NCBI RefSeq assembly: GCF_900108585.1
Contig: NZ_UESZ01000001.1
Coordinates: 2,108,001 to 2,172,000 of the forward strand
Reading direction: 5' to 3'
From: Branchiibius hedensis
GTDB taxonomy: Bacteria; Actinomycetota; Actinomycetes; Actinomycetales; Dermatophilaceae
Length of the DNA: 64,000 nucleotides
The translations under genes and the position numbers were made by a program. Positions 8,218-17,048 of this stretch are shown one piece after another. The notes under the pieces are model-generated. The model was not told the origin of the DNA. It saw only the letters and a program-made list of their open reading frames with translations, and did no database searches. Numbering within the stretch: position 1 is the first letter of the stretch; each line of letters opens with the position of its first letter.

Positions 8218-8814
8218 TCAGGAGACCGGTTCGACCGCCGGCTTCCAGGACGGTCGAGAGGCTTCGAACGAGGAGATTTCGTCCTCGTGCCGCAGGGTGA
8301 GGCTGATGTCGTCCAAACCCTCCAAAAGGCGCCACCGGATGTAGTCATCGACCTCGAAAGCGAAGACATACTCACCTGCGGTCACGGTGCGTTCGCGCAG
8401 ATCGACCGTCACCTGCAGACCCGGTTCGTTGTCGAGCAGCTTCCACAGCAACTCGATGTCTTCCTGGCGCATCTGCCCGGTGAGCAGTCCGGCCTTGCCG
8501 GAGTTGCCCCGGAAGATGTCGGCGAAGCGGGAGGACAACACGACCCGGAAGCCGTAGTCCATCAACGCCCACACCGCGTGCTCCCGGGAGGAGCCGGTGC
8601 CGAAGTCGGGACCGGCAACCAGCACCGAACCGTCCCGGAAGGCAGGCTGGTTCAGCACGAACTGGTCATCGCCCCGCCAGGCCGCGAACAGGCCGTCCTC
8701 GAAACCGGTCCGGGTCACCCGCTTGAGGTAGACCGCCGGGATGATCTGGTCGGTGTCGACGTTGCTGCGTCGCAGCGGAACTCCGACACCGGTGTGCGTG
8801 GTGAAAGCTTCCAT
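8218..8814 (-). CDS. leuD: 3-isopropylmalate dehydratase small subunit
   Basis: LeuD pairs with LeuC to isomerise 2-isopropylmalate to 3-isopropylmalate in leucine synthesis. The 198-residue chain has the swivelling-domain motifs [19 protein letters not shown] near the N-terminus and [17 protein letters not shown] and [16 protein letters not shown] in the core. It lies 14 bases downstream of leuC, in one transcription unit. Confidence 0.96.
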   Translation of the reverse strand: MEAFTTHTGVGVPLRRSNVDTDQIIPAVYLKRVTRTGFEDGLFAAWRGDDQFVLNQPAFRDGSVLVAGPDFGTGSSREHAVWALMDYGFRVVLSSRFADIFRGNSGKAGLLTGQMRQEDIELLWKLLDNEPGLQVTVDLRERTVTAGEYVFAFEVDDYIRWRLLEGLDDISLTLRHEDEISSFEASRPSWKPAVEPVS

Positions 8815-8828
8815 GTCGATCTCCTATC

Positions 8829-10268
8829 TCAGCGGGCGCCGGCCGGGACCGGACGAACCGGATCCGGTTGGTCGGCAGTCAGATCCGATGGCGCCGACAG
8901 ACGTCCGCGGATCGCCGTCGCGGCCGCAACCAACGGGCTGACCAGGTGGGTGCGACCACCCTTGCCCTGACGGCCCTCGAAGTTGCGGTTCGAGGTGGAG
9001 GCGCTGCGCTCACCCGGGGTCAACTGATCGGGGTTCATCCCCAGACACATCGAGCACCCCGCCAGTCGCCACTCGGCGCCGGCTTCCTTGAACACTTCAT
9101 CGAGACCCTCGGCCTCGGCTTGCAACCGGACCCGGGCCGAGCCGGGGACCACCAGCATCCGCACGCCGTCGGCGACCTTGTGGCCCTTGATCACCTCGGC
9201 GGCCGCACGCAGGTCTTCGATGCGGCCGTTGGTGCACGAGCCGAGGAAGACGGTGTCGACGGCGATGTCCCGCAACGGAGTCCCGGGCGTCAGGCCCATG
9301 TACTCGATGGCCCGCTCGGCCGCCGTACGTGCGTTCTCGTCGCCGAACTCGTCCGGGTACGGGACGGACTCGCCCAACGGCAGGCCCTGGCCGGGGTTGG
9401 TGCCCCAGGTGACGAACGGCGTCAGGTCGTCGGCAACCAGGTCGACCTCGGTGTCGAACACCGCGTCGTCATCGGTGGCCAGATCGCGCCACGCAGCGAC
9501 CGCGGCGTCCCAATCAGCACCGCTCGGTGCGTACTGGCGACCCTTGAGGTATTCGAAGGTGGTGTCGTCCGGCGCGATCATTCCGGCGCGGGCACCTGCC
9601 TCGATCGACATGTTGCAGATGGTCATCCGCGCTTCCATCGACAGGTCCCGGATCGCCGAGCCGCGGTACTCCAGGACGTAGCCCTGACCGCCTCCGGTGC
9701 CGATCTTGGCGATCACGGCCAGGATGATGTCCTTGGCGGTGACCCCGTCGGGCAGCGTGCCCTCGACGTTGATCGCCATGGTGCGGAACGGCTTGAGCGG
9801 GAGCGTCTGGGTGGCCAGGACGTGCTCGACCTCGCTGGTGCCGATCCCGAAGGCCAACGCACCGAAGGCGCCGTGGGTGGAGGTGTGGCTGTCGCCGCAG
9901 ACGATCGTCATACCCGGCTGGGTCAGTCCCAACTGGGGGCCGATGATGTGCACGATGCCCTGCTCCTTGTCCCCCATCGGGAACAGTCGGACCCCGAACT
10001 CCTCGCAGTTCGTGCGCAGGGTTTGCACCTGGGTCAGGCTCACCGGGTCGACGATCGGACCGGGCGTCGTCGGGACGTTGTGGTCCTCGGTCGCCACCGT
10101 CAGGTCCAGGCGACGAACGCCGCGTCCGGCCAGGCGCAGCCCGTCGAAGGCCTGCGGGCTGGTGACCTCGTGCAGGAGATGTAGGTCGATGTAGAGCAGG
10201 TCCGGCTCACCCTCTGCGCGTCGTACGACGTGCTCGTCCCAGACCTTCTCCGCCAGGGTGCGTCCCAT
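8829..10268 (-). CDS. leuC: 3-isopropylmalate dehydratase large subunit
   Basis: LeuC is the [4Fe-4S] catalytic subunit of isopropylmalate isomerase. The 479-residue protein has the aconitase-family motifs [33 protein letters not shown] and [11 protein letters not shown], with the three cluster-binding cysteines in the latter two. Length matches bacterial LeuC with a short C-terminal extension rich in Pro and Arg. The gene is transcribed away from the NdgR-type regulator, with 97 bases between their start codons. Confidence 0.97.
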   Translation of the reverse strand: MGRTLAEKVWDEHVVRRAEGEPDLLYIDLHLLHEVTSPQAFDGLRLAGRGVRRLDLTVATEDHNVPTTPGPIVDPVSLTQVQTLRTNCEEFGVRLFPMGDKEQGIVHIIGPQLGLTQPGMTIVCGDSHTSTHGAFGALAFGIGTSEVEHVLATQTLPLKPFRTMAINVEGTLPDGVTAKDIILAVIAKIGTGGGQGYVLEYRGSAIRDLSMEARMTICNMSIEAGARAGMIAPDDTTFEYLKGRQYAPSGADWDAAVAAWRDLATDDDAVFDTEVDLVADDLTPFVTWGTNPGQGLPLGESVPYPDEFGDENARTAAERAIEYMGLTPGTPLRDIAVDTVFLGSCTNGRIEDLRAAAEVIKGHKVADGVRMLVVPGSARVRLQAEAEGLDEVFKEAGAEWRLAGCSMCLGMNPDQLTPGERSASTSNRNFEGRQGKGGRTHLVSPLVAAATAIRGRLSAPSDLTADQPDPVRPVPAGAR

Positions 10269-10330
10269 AATTTCTCTCCCGTCGGGAATACTGTTGTGAC
10301 GAGGTTCTCTCGCACATTCCGCCGATGAAG

Positions 10331-10356
10331 TTGCGTCTCGCCCAATGAGACGGCAA
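10331..10356. promoter_or_regulatory. Inverted repeat between leuC and ndgR, candidate operator
   Basis: Arms TTGCGTCTC (10331-10339) and GAGACGGCAA (10347-10356) are an inverted repeat with one extra base and a seven-base spacer. It ends 9 bases before the regulator's ATG at 10366 and lies 63 bases upstream of leuC. IclR proteins of the NdgR/LtbR type bind this intergenic region in Streptomyces and Corynebacterium. Confidence 0.55.
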
Positions 10357-10365
10357 TATCAAGGC

Positions 10366-11118
10366 ATGGACAATTCTAGCGGCGTCGGCGTTCTGGACAA
10401 GGCCGCCATCGTGCTCTCTGCTCTTGAGGCCGGGCCATCAACGTTGGCCCAGCTGGTTGCGCACACCGGCTTGGCGCGCCCGACCGCCCATCGACTGGCG
10501 GTCGCACTGGAGCACCACCGCCTCGTGGCCCGCGATCTGCAGGGTCGGTTTGTCCTGGGACCGCGACTGGGCGAACTCGCCTCCGCCGCGGGCGAGGACC
10601 GGCTGCTGGCCGCTGCTGGTCCGGTGCTCGGCGCGTTGCGGGATCACACCAACGAAAGCGCCCAGCTCTTCCGCCGTCAGGGCGACCAACGCATCTGCGT
10701 GGCCGCCGCCGACCGGCCGATGGGTCTGCGCGACTCGATCCCGGTCGGTGCGACCCTGTCGATGCAGGCGGGGTCCGCTGCGCAGGTGCTGCTCGCTTGG
10801 GAGGAGCCGGACCGGTTGCACCGCGGCCTGCACGGCGCCAAATTCACCGCGACCATGCTGTCCGGGGTGCGCCGCCGCGGTTGGGCGCAGAGCGTCGGCG
10901 AGCGGGAGGCCGGCGTTGCGTCGGTCTCAGCGCCGGTGCGCTCCCCCAGTGGCCGCGTGATTGCCGCCGTCTCGATCTCCGGTCCGATCGAGCGCGTCTC
11001 ACGCCAGCCCGGCCGACTGCACGCCGCGACCGTCGTCGCTGGTGCCAACAAGCTGACCGAGGTCCTCGCCCGCTCGGCGAACGCGAGCATCCAGACCCGG
11101 CGCAGCGAGTCGGCTTGA
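10366..11118 (+). CDS. ndgR: IclR-family regulator of leucine genes (NdgR-like)
   Basis: The 250-residue protein starts MDNSSGVGVLDKAA and is strikingly like Streptomyces NdgR: an N-terminal winged helix with LARPTAHRLAVALEHH as recognition region, then the effector domain with ESAQLFRRQGDQRICVAA, SGVRRRGWAQSVGERE and AAVSISGPIERVS. NdgR-type proteins control leuCD and other amino-acid genes. An ATG seven codons earlier is open, but homology begins at 10366. The divergent position next to leuC is conserved across actinobacteria. Confidence 0.9.
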   Translation: MDNSSGVGVLDKAAIVLSALEAGPSTLAQLVAHTGLARPTAHRLAVALEHHRLVARDLQGRFVLGPRLGELASAAGEDRLLAAAGPVLGALRDHTNESAQLFRRQGDQRICVAAADRPMGLRDSIPVGATLSMQAGSAAQVLLAWEEPDRLHRGLHGAKFTATMLSGVRRRGWAQSVGEREAGVASVSAPVRSPSGRVIAAVSISGPIERVSRQPGRLHAATVVAGANKLTEVLARSANASIQTRRSESA

Positions 11119-11128
11119 GCGACAACCC

Positions 11129-11602
11129 GTGACGTACGACGACCAGCCGGTCTATCCGGCCGTCGACTCCGGTGGCGGTCAGGTCAGGCGCCCGCTCCAT
11201 CTGCGAGCGCCGTACGTTGCGCTGGTCTTTGTCGGCGGGGTGGCGGGCACGGCGGCCCGTGAGGGACTGAGCGTGGCCTTCCCCGGCCACGGCGGGTTTC
11301 CGGTGACGATCTTCCTGATCAACATCACCGGCGCGTTCGCGCTCGGGTTCCTGCTCGAACTGCTGGTGCGGCTCGGCAGCGACGAGGGCCCTCGGCGTAC
11401 CGCCCGCCTGCTGCTGGGAACCGGATTCCTCGGCGGCTACACGACGTACAGCACGTTCGCGGTGGGCGCCGTGCAACTCCTGCAGAGCGGCCAACACGCA
11501 GCGGGTGGGAGCTACGCCTTGGCGACGGTGATCCTTGGCGAACTGTCGACCACCGCGGGCATCCTCCTGGGCGCCGCCCTCGGGCGCAGGCGCGTGCGAT
11601 GA
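11129..11602 (+). CDS. crcB1: Fluoride channel CrcB/Fluc, subunit 1
   Basis: Fluc channels export toxic fluoride. This 157-residue member has an N-terminal cytosolic extension, four membrane segments and the family motifs GGVAGTAAREGLS, INITGAFALGFL and GTGFLGGYTTYSTFAV (pore Asn and the GGYTTYSTF track). It starts with GTG ten bases after ndgR and overlaps the second crcB by four bases. Genes in tandem like this usually form a heterodimeric channel with antiparallel subunits (family knowledge). Confidence 0.93.
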   Translation: MTYDDQPVYPAVDSGGGQVRRPLHLRAPYVALVFVGGVAGTAAREGLSVAFPGHGGFPVTIFLINITGAFALGFLLELLVRLGSDEGPRRTARLLLGTGFLGGYTTYSTFAVGAVQLLQSGQHAAGGSYALATVILGELSTTAGILLGAALGRRRVR

Positions 11603-11970
11603 GTCCGGGGACCTTCATCGCCCTCATCGTCGCCGGCGGTGTCGGCGCGGTCTTGCGGTTCGTTCTCGACGGTGCCATCCGCTCCCGCTGGTCGTCGCCG
11701 TTCCCGATCGGCACCGGCGTGATCAACGTGAGCGGCTCGTTCATCCTCGGCCTGCTGACCGGGCTCGGACTGCGAATGGCCCTGGGACACAACTGGGTTC
11801 TGGTGCTGGGCACCGGGGCGATGGGCGGCTACACCACGTTCAGTACGGCGAGTTTCGAGACCGTGCGACTGGCCCAGGATCGTCGGTACGGACTGGCGTT
11901 GCTCAACGGCTTCGGCATCCTGGTGCTCGCCCTGCTGGCCGCGTGGGCGGGTCTGGAAATCGGCCGCTGA
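11599..11970 (+). CDS. crcB2: Fluoride channel CrcB/Fluc, subunit 2
   Basis: The second, shorter Fluc subunit (123 residues) has four predicted membrane segments, GGVGAVLRFVLDGA, INVSGSFILGLL and GTGAMGGYTTFSTASFE. It overlaps the first by ATGA, so the two are translated together. No fluoride-riboswitch-like structure was recognised upstream of the pair. Confidence 0.93.
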   Translation: MSPGTFIALIVAGGVGAVLRFVLDGAIRSRWSSPFPIGTGVINVSGSFILGLLTGLGLRMALGHNWVLVLGTGAMGGYTTFSTASFETVRLAQDRRYGLALLNGFGILVLALLAAWAGLEIGR

Positions 11971-12033
11971 GTCGGGCACCTCACGCTAGTAGGGACATTG
12001 TCTTGGGCTCGCGCTCGGAGGAGGGTGGCTGCC

Positions 12034-12441
12034 ATGAGCATCGACATCCCCGAGCCGATAGCCCAGCGGCTCGCCGACGAACAGATTGTCTGGTTGACCA
12101 CGGTCGACGCCGACGGCGGACCAGTGTCGACACCGGTGTGGTTCCTCTGGCAGAACGAGCACTTCCTGGTGTTCAGCCAACCCGACACCGGCAAGATGCG
12201 GCACATTGCCGCCAACCCACGAGTTGCGTTGAACCTCAACTCATCTCCGTCCGGGGGTGACGTCGTCACGCTCAAGGCCCGGGCCCAGGTTGATCCCGGG
12301 GGCGCAACGGAGCAGGAGTTGACCGACTATCTGCGCAAGTACGCCGACGGAATCGCGAGCCTTGGTTCAACACCGGAGAAGTTCCAGGCGGAGTACTCCC
12401 AGTTGTTGCGCATCACGCCGGTGAAACTGCGCTCCTGGTGA
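12034..12441 (+). CDS. Pyridoxamine 5'-phosphate oxidase-like F420/FMN split-barrel protein
   Basis: The 135-residue protein resembles the TIGR03667 (Rv3369-type) subgroup of PPOX-class proteins: IVWLTTVDADGGPVSTPVWF, FLVFSQPDTGKMRHIAANP and VVTLKARAQVD. These bind F420 or FMN and reduce unknown substrates or, for Rv3369 relatives, heme-related compounds. The start at 12034 has GGAGGGTGG upstream; a TTG 12 codons earlier is open but less likely. The stop overlaps the FNT gene start by four bases. Confidence 0.85.
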   Translation: MSIDIPEPIAQRLADEQIVWLTTVDADGGPVSTPVWFLWQNEHFLVFSQPDTGKMRHIAANPRVALNLNSSPSGGDVVTLKARAQVDPGGATEQELTDYLRKYADGIASLGSTPEKFQAEYSQLLRITPVKLRSW

Positions 12442-13223
12442 CAGCCGAGGCGCAGCAACGGCCGGAACCGGAGATCGACGAGGCCTTCGACCGCCTGGTC
12501 GATGAGGGTCAGGAGCGCCTTGAGCGGCCGATGCGCTCGTTGATCCCGACGGGTGTTCTCGGGGGTATCGACGTCGGGGTGGGCGTCCTGGCCTACTTCG
12601 TGGTCCTGCACGAGACCGACAACAAGCTGTTGGCCTCGCTGGCCTTCTCGATCGGCTTAGTCGCGCTCCTTCTCGCCCGCAGTGAGTTGTTCACGGAGAA
12701 CTTCCTGGTCCCGGTGACCGCCGTTGCCGCACAACGTGATTCCTGGTGGCAGTTGATCCGTCTGTGGGTGGTCACCCTGGTCACCAACCTGGCGGGCGGC
12801 GCCTTGATCATCTGGATCATCGTCACGGCCCGCCCGGATCTGAAGCCAATCGCACGCGAGACCGGGGAGCACTACGCGCAGCTAAGTATTTCGCTGCGGA
12901 CCTTCTTGCTGGCCGTCCTGGCGGGGGTGGTGATCACGCTGATGACCCGCATGCAGCACGCCACCGAGAGCGTCGGCGTCCAACTGGTGCCGGCGATACT
13001 GTTCGGAGCCCTCCTGGTCGGCGCGCAACTCTTCCACTGCGTCCTGGACGGAATTCTGATGCTGGGCGCTGTCTTCTCCGGCAGCGACATCTCACCGGGT
13101 CAATGGGGTGGTGCCGTGGCCTGGGCCGCCCTGGGCAACCTGGTGGGCGGTATCGGCCTGGTGACGGCGCTCCGACTGGTCCGGGCCGCGCCGCGCGTTG
13201 AGCAGGAGCGAAGCGAGAACTAG
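12438..13223 (+). CDS. Formate/nitrite transporter (FNT) family membrane protein
   Basis: The 261-residue protein fits the YfdC-like branch of FNT channels: a cytosolic N-terminus rich in acidic residues, six hydrophobic segments, GGIDVGVGVLAYF, ELFTENFLVPV, TLVTNLAGGALI and AALGNLVGGIGLV. FNT pentamers pass formate, nitrite or similar monovalent acids. The GTG start overlaps the previous stop. The stop codon TAG at 13221-13223 shares a CTAG with the stop of the convergent PPOX gene. Confidence 0.85.
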   Translation: MTAEAQQRPEPEIDEAFDRLVDEGQERLERPMRSLIPTGVLGGIDVGVGVLAYFVVLHETDNKLLASLAFSIGLVALLLARSELFTENFLVPVTAVAAQRDSWWQLIRLWVVTLVTNLAGGALIIWIIVTARPDLKPIARETGEHYAQLSISLRTFLLAVLAGVVITLMTRMQHATESVGVQLVPAILFGALLVGAQLFHCVLDGILMLGAVFSGSDISPGQWGGAVAWAALGNLVGGIGLVTALRLVRAAPRVEQERSEN

Positions 13224-13654
13224 TTCGCGACATCCTTCGCGGCCACGATGTGCTCCGGCGTCAGACGCACGAGCAACTCACCGGGCACCCCGTTGCGATC
13301 GCCGTACTCCTGCGCCCGGTCGGCACCCATGCAGCGCCCGCCGATGCGAGCCGCCCATCGGCGTACCTGCTCCAGGTCGTCGATCAACTCCACGCTCCCG
13401 GTCACGGTGACGAACGAGAACGGTGCGACATCGTCCTGGACGGTGAGCACCGCCTGGCCTGTGCGCCGCAGGTTGCGCCCCTTCACCGTGTCAGACCCGG
13501 TGTTGAAGTAGATCGCGCCATCCTGCACGTCGTACCAGATGGGAGCCGCGTGCGGCCGCCCGTCGGCACGGGTAGTCGCCAGGACGCCCGGTCGCGCACG
13601 CCCTTGCGCCAACCAGGCCATCGCCTCGTCATCGGTCATCTGGTGATAGCCCAT
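13220..13654 (-). CDS. PPOX-class F420-dependent oxidoreductase
   Basis: About 144 residues with the split-barrel plan MTDDEAMAWL, RPGVLATTRADGRPHAAPIW, DTVKGRNLRRTGQAVLTVQD and FVTVTGSVELI. The family uses F420 (sometimes FMN). The open frame runs further upstream through a terminator and into tRNA-Glu, so those starts are false; ATG at 13654 and ATG at 13639 are both possible and neither has a strong ribosome site. Converges with the FNT gene, stops overlapping. Confidence 0.82.
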   Translation of the reverse strand: MGYHQMTDDEAMAWLAQGRARPGVLATTRADGRPHAAPIWYDVQDGAIYFNTGSDTVKGRNLRRTGQAVLTVQDDVAPFSFVTVTGSVELIDDLEQVRRWAARIGGRCMGADRAQEYGDRNGVPGELLVRLTPEHIVAAKDVAN

Positions 13655-13700
13655 ACCGACTGCAACATCGTGGCCGCTCTGAGCTGTTCCCGAACACACA

Positions 13701-13741
13701 AAAGGCCCTCTCACCAGATGTGACATCTGACGAGAGGGCCT
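13701..13741 (-). terminator. Hairpin downstream of tRNA-Glu
   Basis: Outer arms AAGGCCCTCTC (13701-13711) and GAGAGGGCCTT (13731-13741) enclose a second stem of seven pairs (13714-13720 with 13722-13728). It lies just 9 bases after the tRNA-Glu 3' end and ahead of the PPOX gene, so it probably ends the tRNA transcript. Confidence 0.75.
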
Positions 13742-13750
13742 TCTCAGGTG

Positions 13751-13823
13751 TAGCCCCGACGGGATTCGAACCCGCGCTACCGCCTTGAGAGGGCGGCGTG
13801 CTAGGCCACTACACAACGGGGCC
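13751..13823 (-). tRNA. tRNA-Glu (CTC)
   Basis: The 73-base cloverleaf on the minus strand has acceptor arms GGCCCCG and CGGGGCT (first pair G-U), T arm GGGTTCGAATCCC and an anticodon stem CCGCC/GGCGG around loop CTCTCAA, giving anticodon CTC. The discriminator is A and CCA is not encoded. Confidence 0.96.
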
Positions 13824-13901
13824 GTGGCTTGCCGAAGACCTTACCTGTGGGGCAGGCTTTCCGGCGAATCGACTGGTCCGGTGGGACGAGCGCGATCAGC
13901 G

Positions 13902-13973
13902 CTGGGGTACCAGGACTCGAACCTAGACTAACTGAACCAGAATCAGTCGTGCTGCCAATTACACCATACCCCA
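13902..13973 (-). tRNA. tRNA-Gln (CTG)
   Basis: The 72-base cloverleaf has acceptor arms TGGGGTA and TACCCCA, T arm with GGTTCGAGTCC and anticodon stem ACTGA/TCAGT around TTCTGGT, giving anticodon CTG. It lies 78 bases upstream of tRNA-Glu, on the same strand, and downstream of gltX. Confidence 0.96.
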
Positions 13974-14082
13974 TGGGGGTATCACCGCCGCTCTGGGAGT
14001 GGGGTGAACCGAGGGGAAACGTTACCTGTTGACCGGCCCCTGACCCAAATCGGGCAGGCACCCAGGACTTTTGAAGCGCTAC

Positions 14083-14904
14083 TCACGCATGGCGTGCTGC
14101 GAAGGGTGAGTTGCGCTGCAAAAGCAGCCGGGGAAGCTCCTCCAGCGAACGTACGACGCCCGCATGCACCGCGGGGCCACTCCCCCATCCGTCGGGTTGG
14201 TCGCCGCGCTTCAACCACACGGCGATGAGCCCGGCCGCTGCGGACCCGACCACGTCGACCTCATACTCATCGCCGACATACACCGTCCGCTCCGGCGCGG
14301 TCCCCAACTGCGCGCACGCATGATGGAAGACATCCGCCGCGGGCTTGCCGTAACCCAGGGTGTCGCGGGTGACGACCACGGGGAACGACAACCCCACCAC
14401 TGCGAGCTTGTCGGCGGTCATCGCGGCCGAGGAGTTGGTCAGCGCGCCCACCGGCACCCCCGCCTCCCGGCAGAAGTCCAGGAAGGGGCGCACATCGTCG
14501 AAGACATGCTGCGCATCGTGGAAGACGGGCCGGAAGGTGTCCTCGAAGGCCTCCGGAGCGTCCGGGGGCACCGCGGGCAGCCCGAGCGATGTCGCCGCAT
14601 GCTGCAGCCGCGAGTGCCGCATGGTGCGGAAGTCGATCTCGCCCCGGGTGAAGCGGGGAAAGTGTCGCCCGCCGTCCTGATAGAACGCCACCGCGACCTC
14701 ATGCGCCTGCGCTGCGGACAACGCCGGCCAGACCGCCGAGACCCCCGCCTCGGCGCCGGTGATCATCGCTGAGCGGGTGTCCAGCACGGTGTCGTCGACG
14801 TCCAGCAGGACGCCGTCAACCGCCGTCACAGCACCTTCGGTCGCGCCTCTGCCCTCGGCTCCGGGCCTCGCTTCGCTCGTTTCCTCACCTCGGTCGGCGC
14901 TCAC
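14083..14904 (-). CDS. HAD-superfamily hydrolase (HAD-IA)
   Basis: The 273-residue protein is a HAD phosphatase with motif I LLDVDDTVLD (nucleophile Asp), a helical cap, motif II VGALTNSS, Lys in GYGKPAADVFHHA and motif IV VGDEYEVDVVGSAAAG. Substrate unknown. The first 27 residues are Glu/Gly-rich and may not be translated, since an in-frame GTG gives a start next to motif I. The annotated GTG overlaps the gltX stop by four bases. Confidence 0.87.
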   Translation of the reverse strand: MSADRGEETSEARPGAEGRGATEGAVTAVDGVLLDVDDTVLDTRSAMITGAEAGVSAVWPALSAAQAHEVAVAFYQDGGRHFPRFTRGEIDFRTMRHSRLQHAATSLGLPAVPPDAPEAFEDTFRPVFHDAQHVFDDVRPFLDFCREAGVPVGALTNSSAAMTADKLAVVGLSFPVVVTRDTLGYGKPAADVFHHACAQLGTAPERTVYVGDEYEVDVVGSAAAGLIAVWLKRGDQPDGWGSGPAVHAGVVRSLEELPRLLLQRNSPFAARHA

Positions 14905-16427
14905 AGACTGGCGCGCAGGGTCCGCAACCGGGTCAGCGTCGGCTCCTTGCCGAGCAACTCCATCGACTCGAACAGCGGCGGCGAGACCTTCTGCCCCGAG
15001 ACCGCGACGCGCAGCGGCCCGAAGGCCACCTTGGGCTTCAGACCGAGTCCGTCGATCAGCGCCTCACGCAGCGAGGACTCGATCTTCGGCGCCAGCCATT
15101 CGCGGCCAGTGCCGTCGGGTTTCGGCAGCGCACCGCTGATCGGCTCTAGCGCCGCGATCGCTGCGTCGAGCACCTCGCCGGCGTTGTCCGGCAGCGTCGC
15201 CCGGGCGTCCTCGGCGATCGGGACGGCGTCATTGGCCACGTAGAACGGCGCCACCAACGGGATGGCTTCCTTCAACGTCGTGATCCGCGTCTGCACCAGC
15301 GGGGTGATGTCCTTCAGCAGCGCCAACTGACCGATCGTGGCCGGCTTCGGCAGCGCCCCATTGTCCTGCAGGACCGGCAGCAGCCGCTGCGACAACTCCT
15401 CGGGAGACAGCGTGCGGATGTAGTGCCCGTTCAGCCAGTTGAGCTTGTCGAGATTGAACACCGAGCCCGCCTTATTGACCTTGGACCACTCGAAACGCTG
15501 CACGAACTCCTCGAAGGAGAAGACCTCCCGCTCGGAACCATCCGCTTCAATGATCGGCGGATATCCCTGCAGCGCAAGGAAATTGAGCAACGCCTCCGGC
15601 AGATAGCCCTCCTCTTGGAACCAGGTCAGACGGGCCCAGGGGCTCTTGCGCTTGGAGATCTTGGCCTTCTTCTCATCCCGCAACAACGGCATGTGCGCGA
15701 ACGCGGGCGTGTCCAGACCCAGCCACGAATACAGCAGCAGCTGCTTGGGGGTGCTGGAGATCCATTCCTGCCCGCGCACGACGTGCGTGATACCCATCTC
15801 GTGATCGTCCACGACGACTGCCAGGTGGTAGGTGGGGAAACCGTCCGCCTTCAGGATCACCTGGTCGTCCGGGCGCGGCGCGCTGGTGTGGCCCATGATC
15901 AGGTCGTCCCACTCCAGCGGCGCGTCATCGGGGATATACATCCGCACGACCGGTGTCTCGCTGAAGCCCGGAAGCTCGGCGCGCTCCTCACGGGTCTTGC
16001 CGTAACACAGCCGGTCGTAGCCCGTGGGTTGCTTGGTGCGCTGCTGGATCTCCCGCATCTTGGCCAGGCGCTCGGCCGAGCACCAGCAGTAGTAGGCGTG
16101 TCCGTCGGCCAGGAGGCGATCGACGTACGGGCGATAGGTCGCGAGCCGCTCGGACTGGCGGTACGGCGCGTAGGGGCCCCCGACGTCGGGGCCCTCATCC
16201 CAGGTCAGCCCCAGCCAGTGCAGCGTGTCGTAGACCTGCTGCTCACTGCCCTCGACGAGCCGGGCCCGGTCGGTGTCCTCGATGCGCAGGATGAACTGGC
16301 CACCCTGCTGGCGGGCGTACGCGAGGTCGAACATGGCCATGTAGGCGGTGCCGACGTGCGGATCGCCGGTGGGTGACGGAGCGACCCGAAGCCGCGGCCC
16401 GGTGGGGGCAGAAGATGACGTAGTCAT
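14901..16427 (-). CDS. gltX: Glutamyl-tRNA synthetase
   Basis: GltX charges tRNA-Glu. The 508-residue class I synthetase has APSPTGDPHVGTAYMAMFD (HIGH-like signature), FILRIEDTDRAR, YHLAVVVDDHEMGITHVVRG and KISKRKSPW (KMSKS-like). Actinobacteria lacking GlnRS use a non-discriminating GltX that also mischarges tRNA-Gln for amidation by GatCAB (known biology; no glnS is visible here). tRNA-Gln and tRNA-Glu lie downstream on the same strand. Confidence 0.97.
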   Translation of the reverse strand: MTTSSSAPTGPRLRVAPSPTGDPHVGTAYMAMFDLAYARQQGGQFILRIEDTDRARLVEGSEQQVYDTLHWLGLTWDEGPDVGGPYAPYRQSERLATYRPYVDRLLADGHAYYCWCSAERLAKMREIQQRTKQPTGYDRLCYGKTREERAELPGFSETPVVRMYIPDDAPLEWDDLIMGHTSAPRPDDQVILKADGFPTYHLAVVVDDHEMGITHVVRGQEWISSTPKQLLLYSWLGLDTPAFAHMPLLRDEKKAKISKRKSPWARLTWFQEEGYLPEALLNFLALQGYPPIIEADGSEREVFSFEEFVQRFEWSKVNKAGSVFNLDKLNWLNGHYIRTLSPEELSQRLLPVLQDNGALPKPATIGQLALLKDITPLVQTRITTLKEAIPLVAPFYVANDAVPIAEDARATLPDNAGEVLDAAIAALEPISGALPKPDGTGREWLAPKIESSLREALIDGLGLKPKVAFGPLRVAVSGQKVSPPLFESMELLGKEPTLTRLRTLRASL

Positions 16428-16439
16428 AGCGGCGCCATC

Positions 16440-17048
16440 CTAACGAGATCTGCGCCGCCCACCAGTGCTCAGCAACGCGTTTGCCAGGCTTTCCTGCAAC
16501 CAGGTCAGGAAGTCGTAGAACAGCGCGAGGGTCTCGTCGATGTCGCTGAAGTCCGCACCGCCCTCCAGGAACCGCGTCGTCTGGTGGTGCAACCGTTCGG
16601 CGTCCTCCTCGGTGTGCAGGCCCAACCGGTCGGCCAGGACCAGCCGCGCATCGGTCAGCGCGATCATGAATTCCTGGGCCTGACCGAAGTCCAGTTCGAG
16701 TTTCTCGCGGGAGACGGCGCGCAGCGTGCCGATCGTGGTGTCGATCCGGGCGACCTTGCGTTGCCGCAGGCTGCGTTCGGTCATCGACCGGAACTCGGCC
16801 GCCGCCTCCGCGTCCTCGTGCCCGGTGGGCAGCAAACGATCCAGCGCCGGATCGCGGTCCTCCTCGGGCGCCGGGTCAGCGGACTCGAGATCCCCGATGA
16901 GGTCCGTGAGGGGGTCCCCCGTCGGAGCGACCTCGTCCCCGCCGAGCAGTTCGCGCACCTGGCCCAGCAGCCCCACGATGACGTCCCGCTCCTGTGGCGC
17001 GAGGGTGCCAACGATGCGCGATCCCTTGCGCTGGAAGGCGGTTGCCAT
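16440..17048 (-). CDS. DUF2017 family protein
   Basis: The 202-residue cytosolic protein begins [20 protein letters not shown], has an Asp/Glu-rich middle (LESADPAPEEDRDPALDRLL), FRSMTERSLRQRKVARI and ends in a helical region DFLTWLQESLANALL. It matches DUF2017, whose gene almost always follows clpS in actinobacteria, as here with a one-base overlap. Function not known; a link to ClpS-dependent proteolysis is inferred only from the neighbourhood. Confidence 0.88.
   Translation of the reverse strand: MATAFQRKGSRIVGTLAPQERDVIVGLLGQVRELLGGDEVAPTGDPLTDLIGDLESADPAPEEDRDPALDRLLPTGHEDAEAAAEFRSMTERSLRQRKVARIDTTIGTLRAVSREKLELDFGQAQEFMIALTDARLVLADRLGLHTEEDAERLHHQTTRFLEGGADFSDIDETLALFYDFLTWLQESLANALLSTGGRRRSR

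Noticed and set aside
11119-11128. Fluoride riboswitch before crcB
   Set aside because: Only ten bases separate ndgR and crcB1, too short for the riboswitch, and none is recognised elsewhere nearby.
13655-13816. N-terminal extension of the PPOX protein
   Set aside because: The frame runs through a terminator hairpin and the tRNA-Glu gene, so it cannot be coding.
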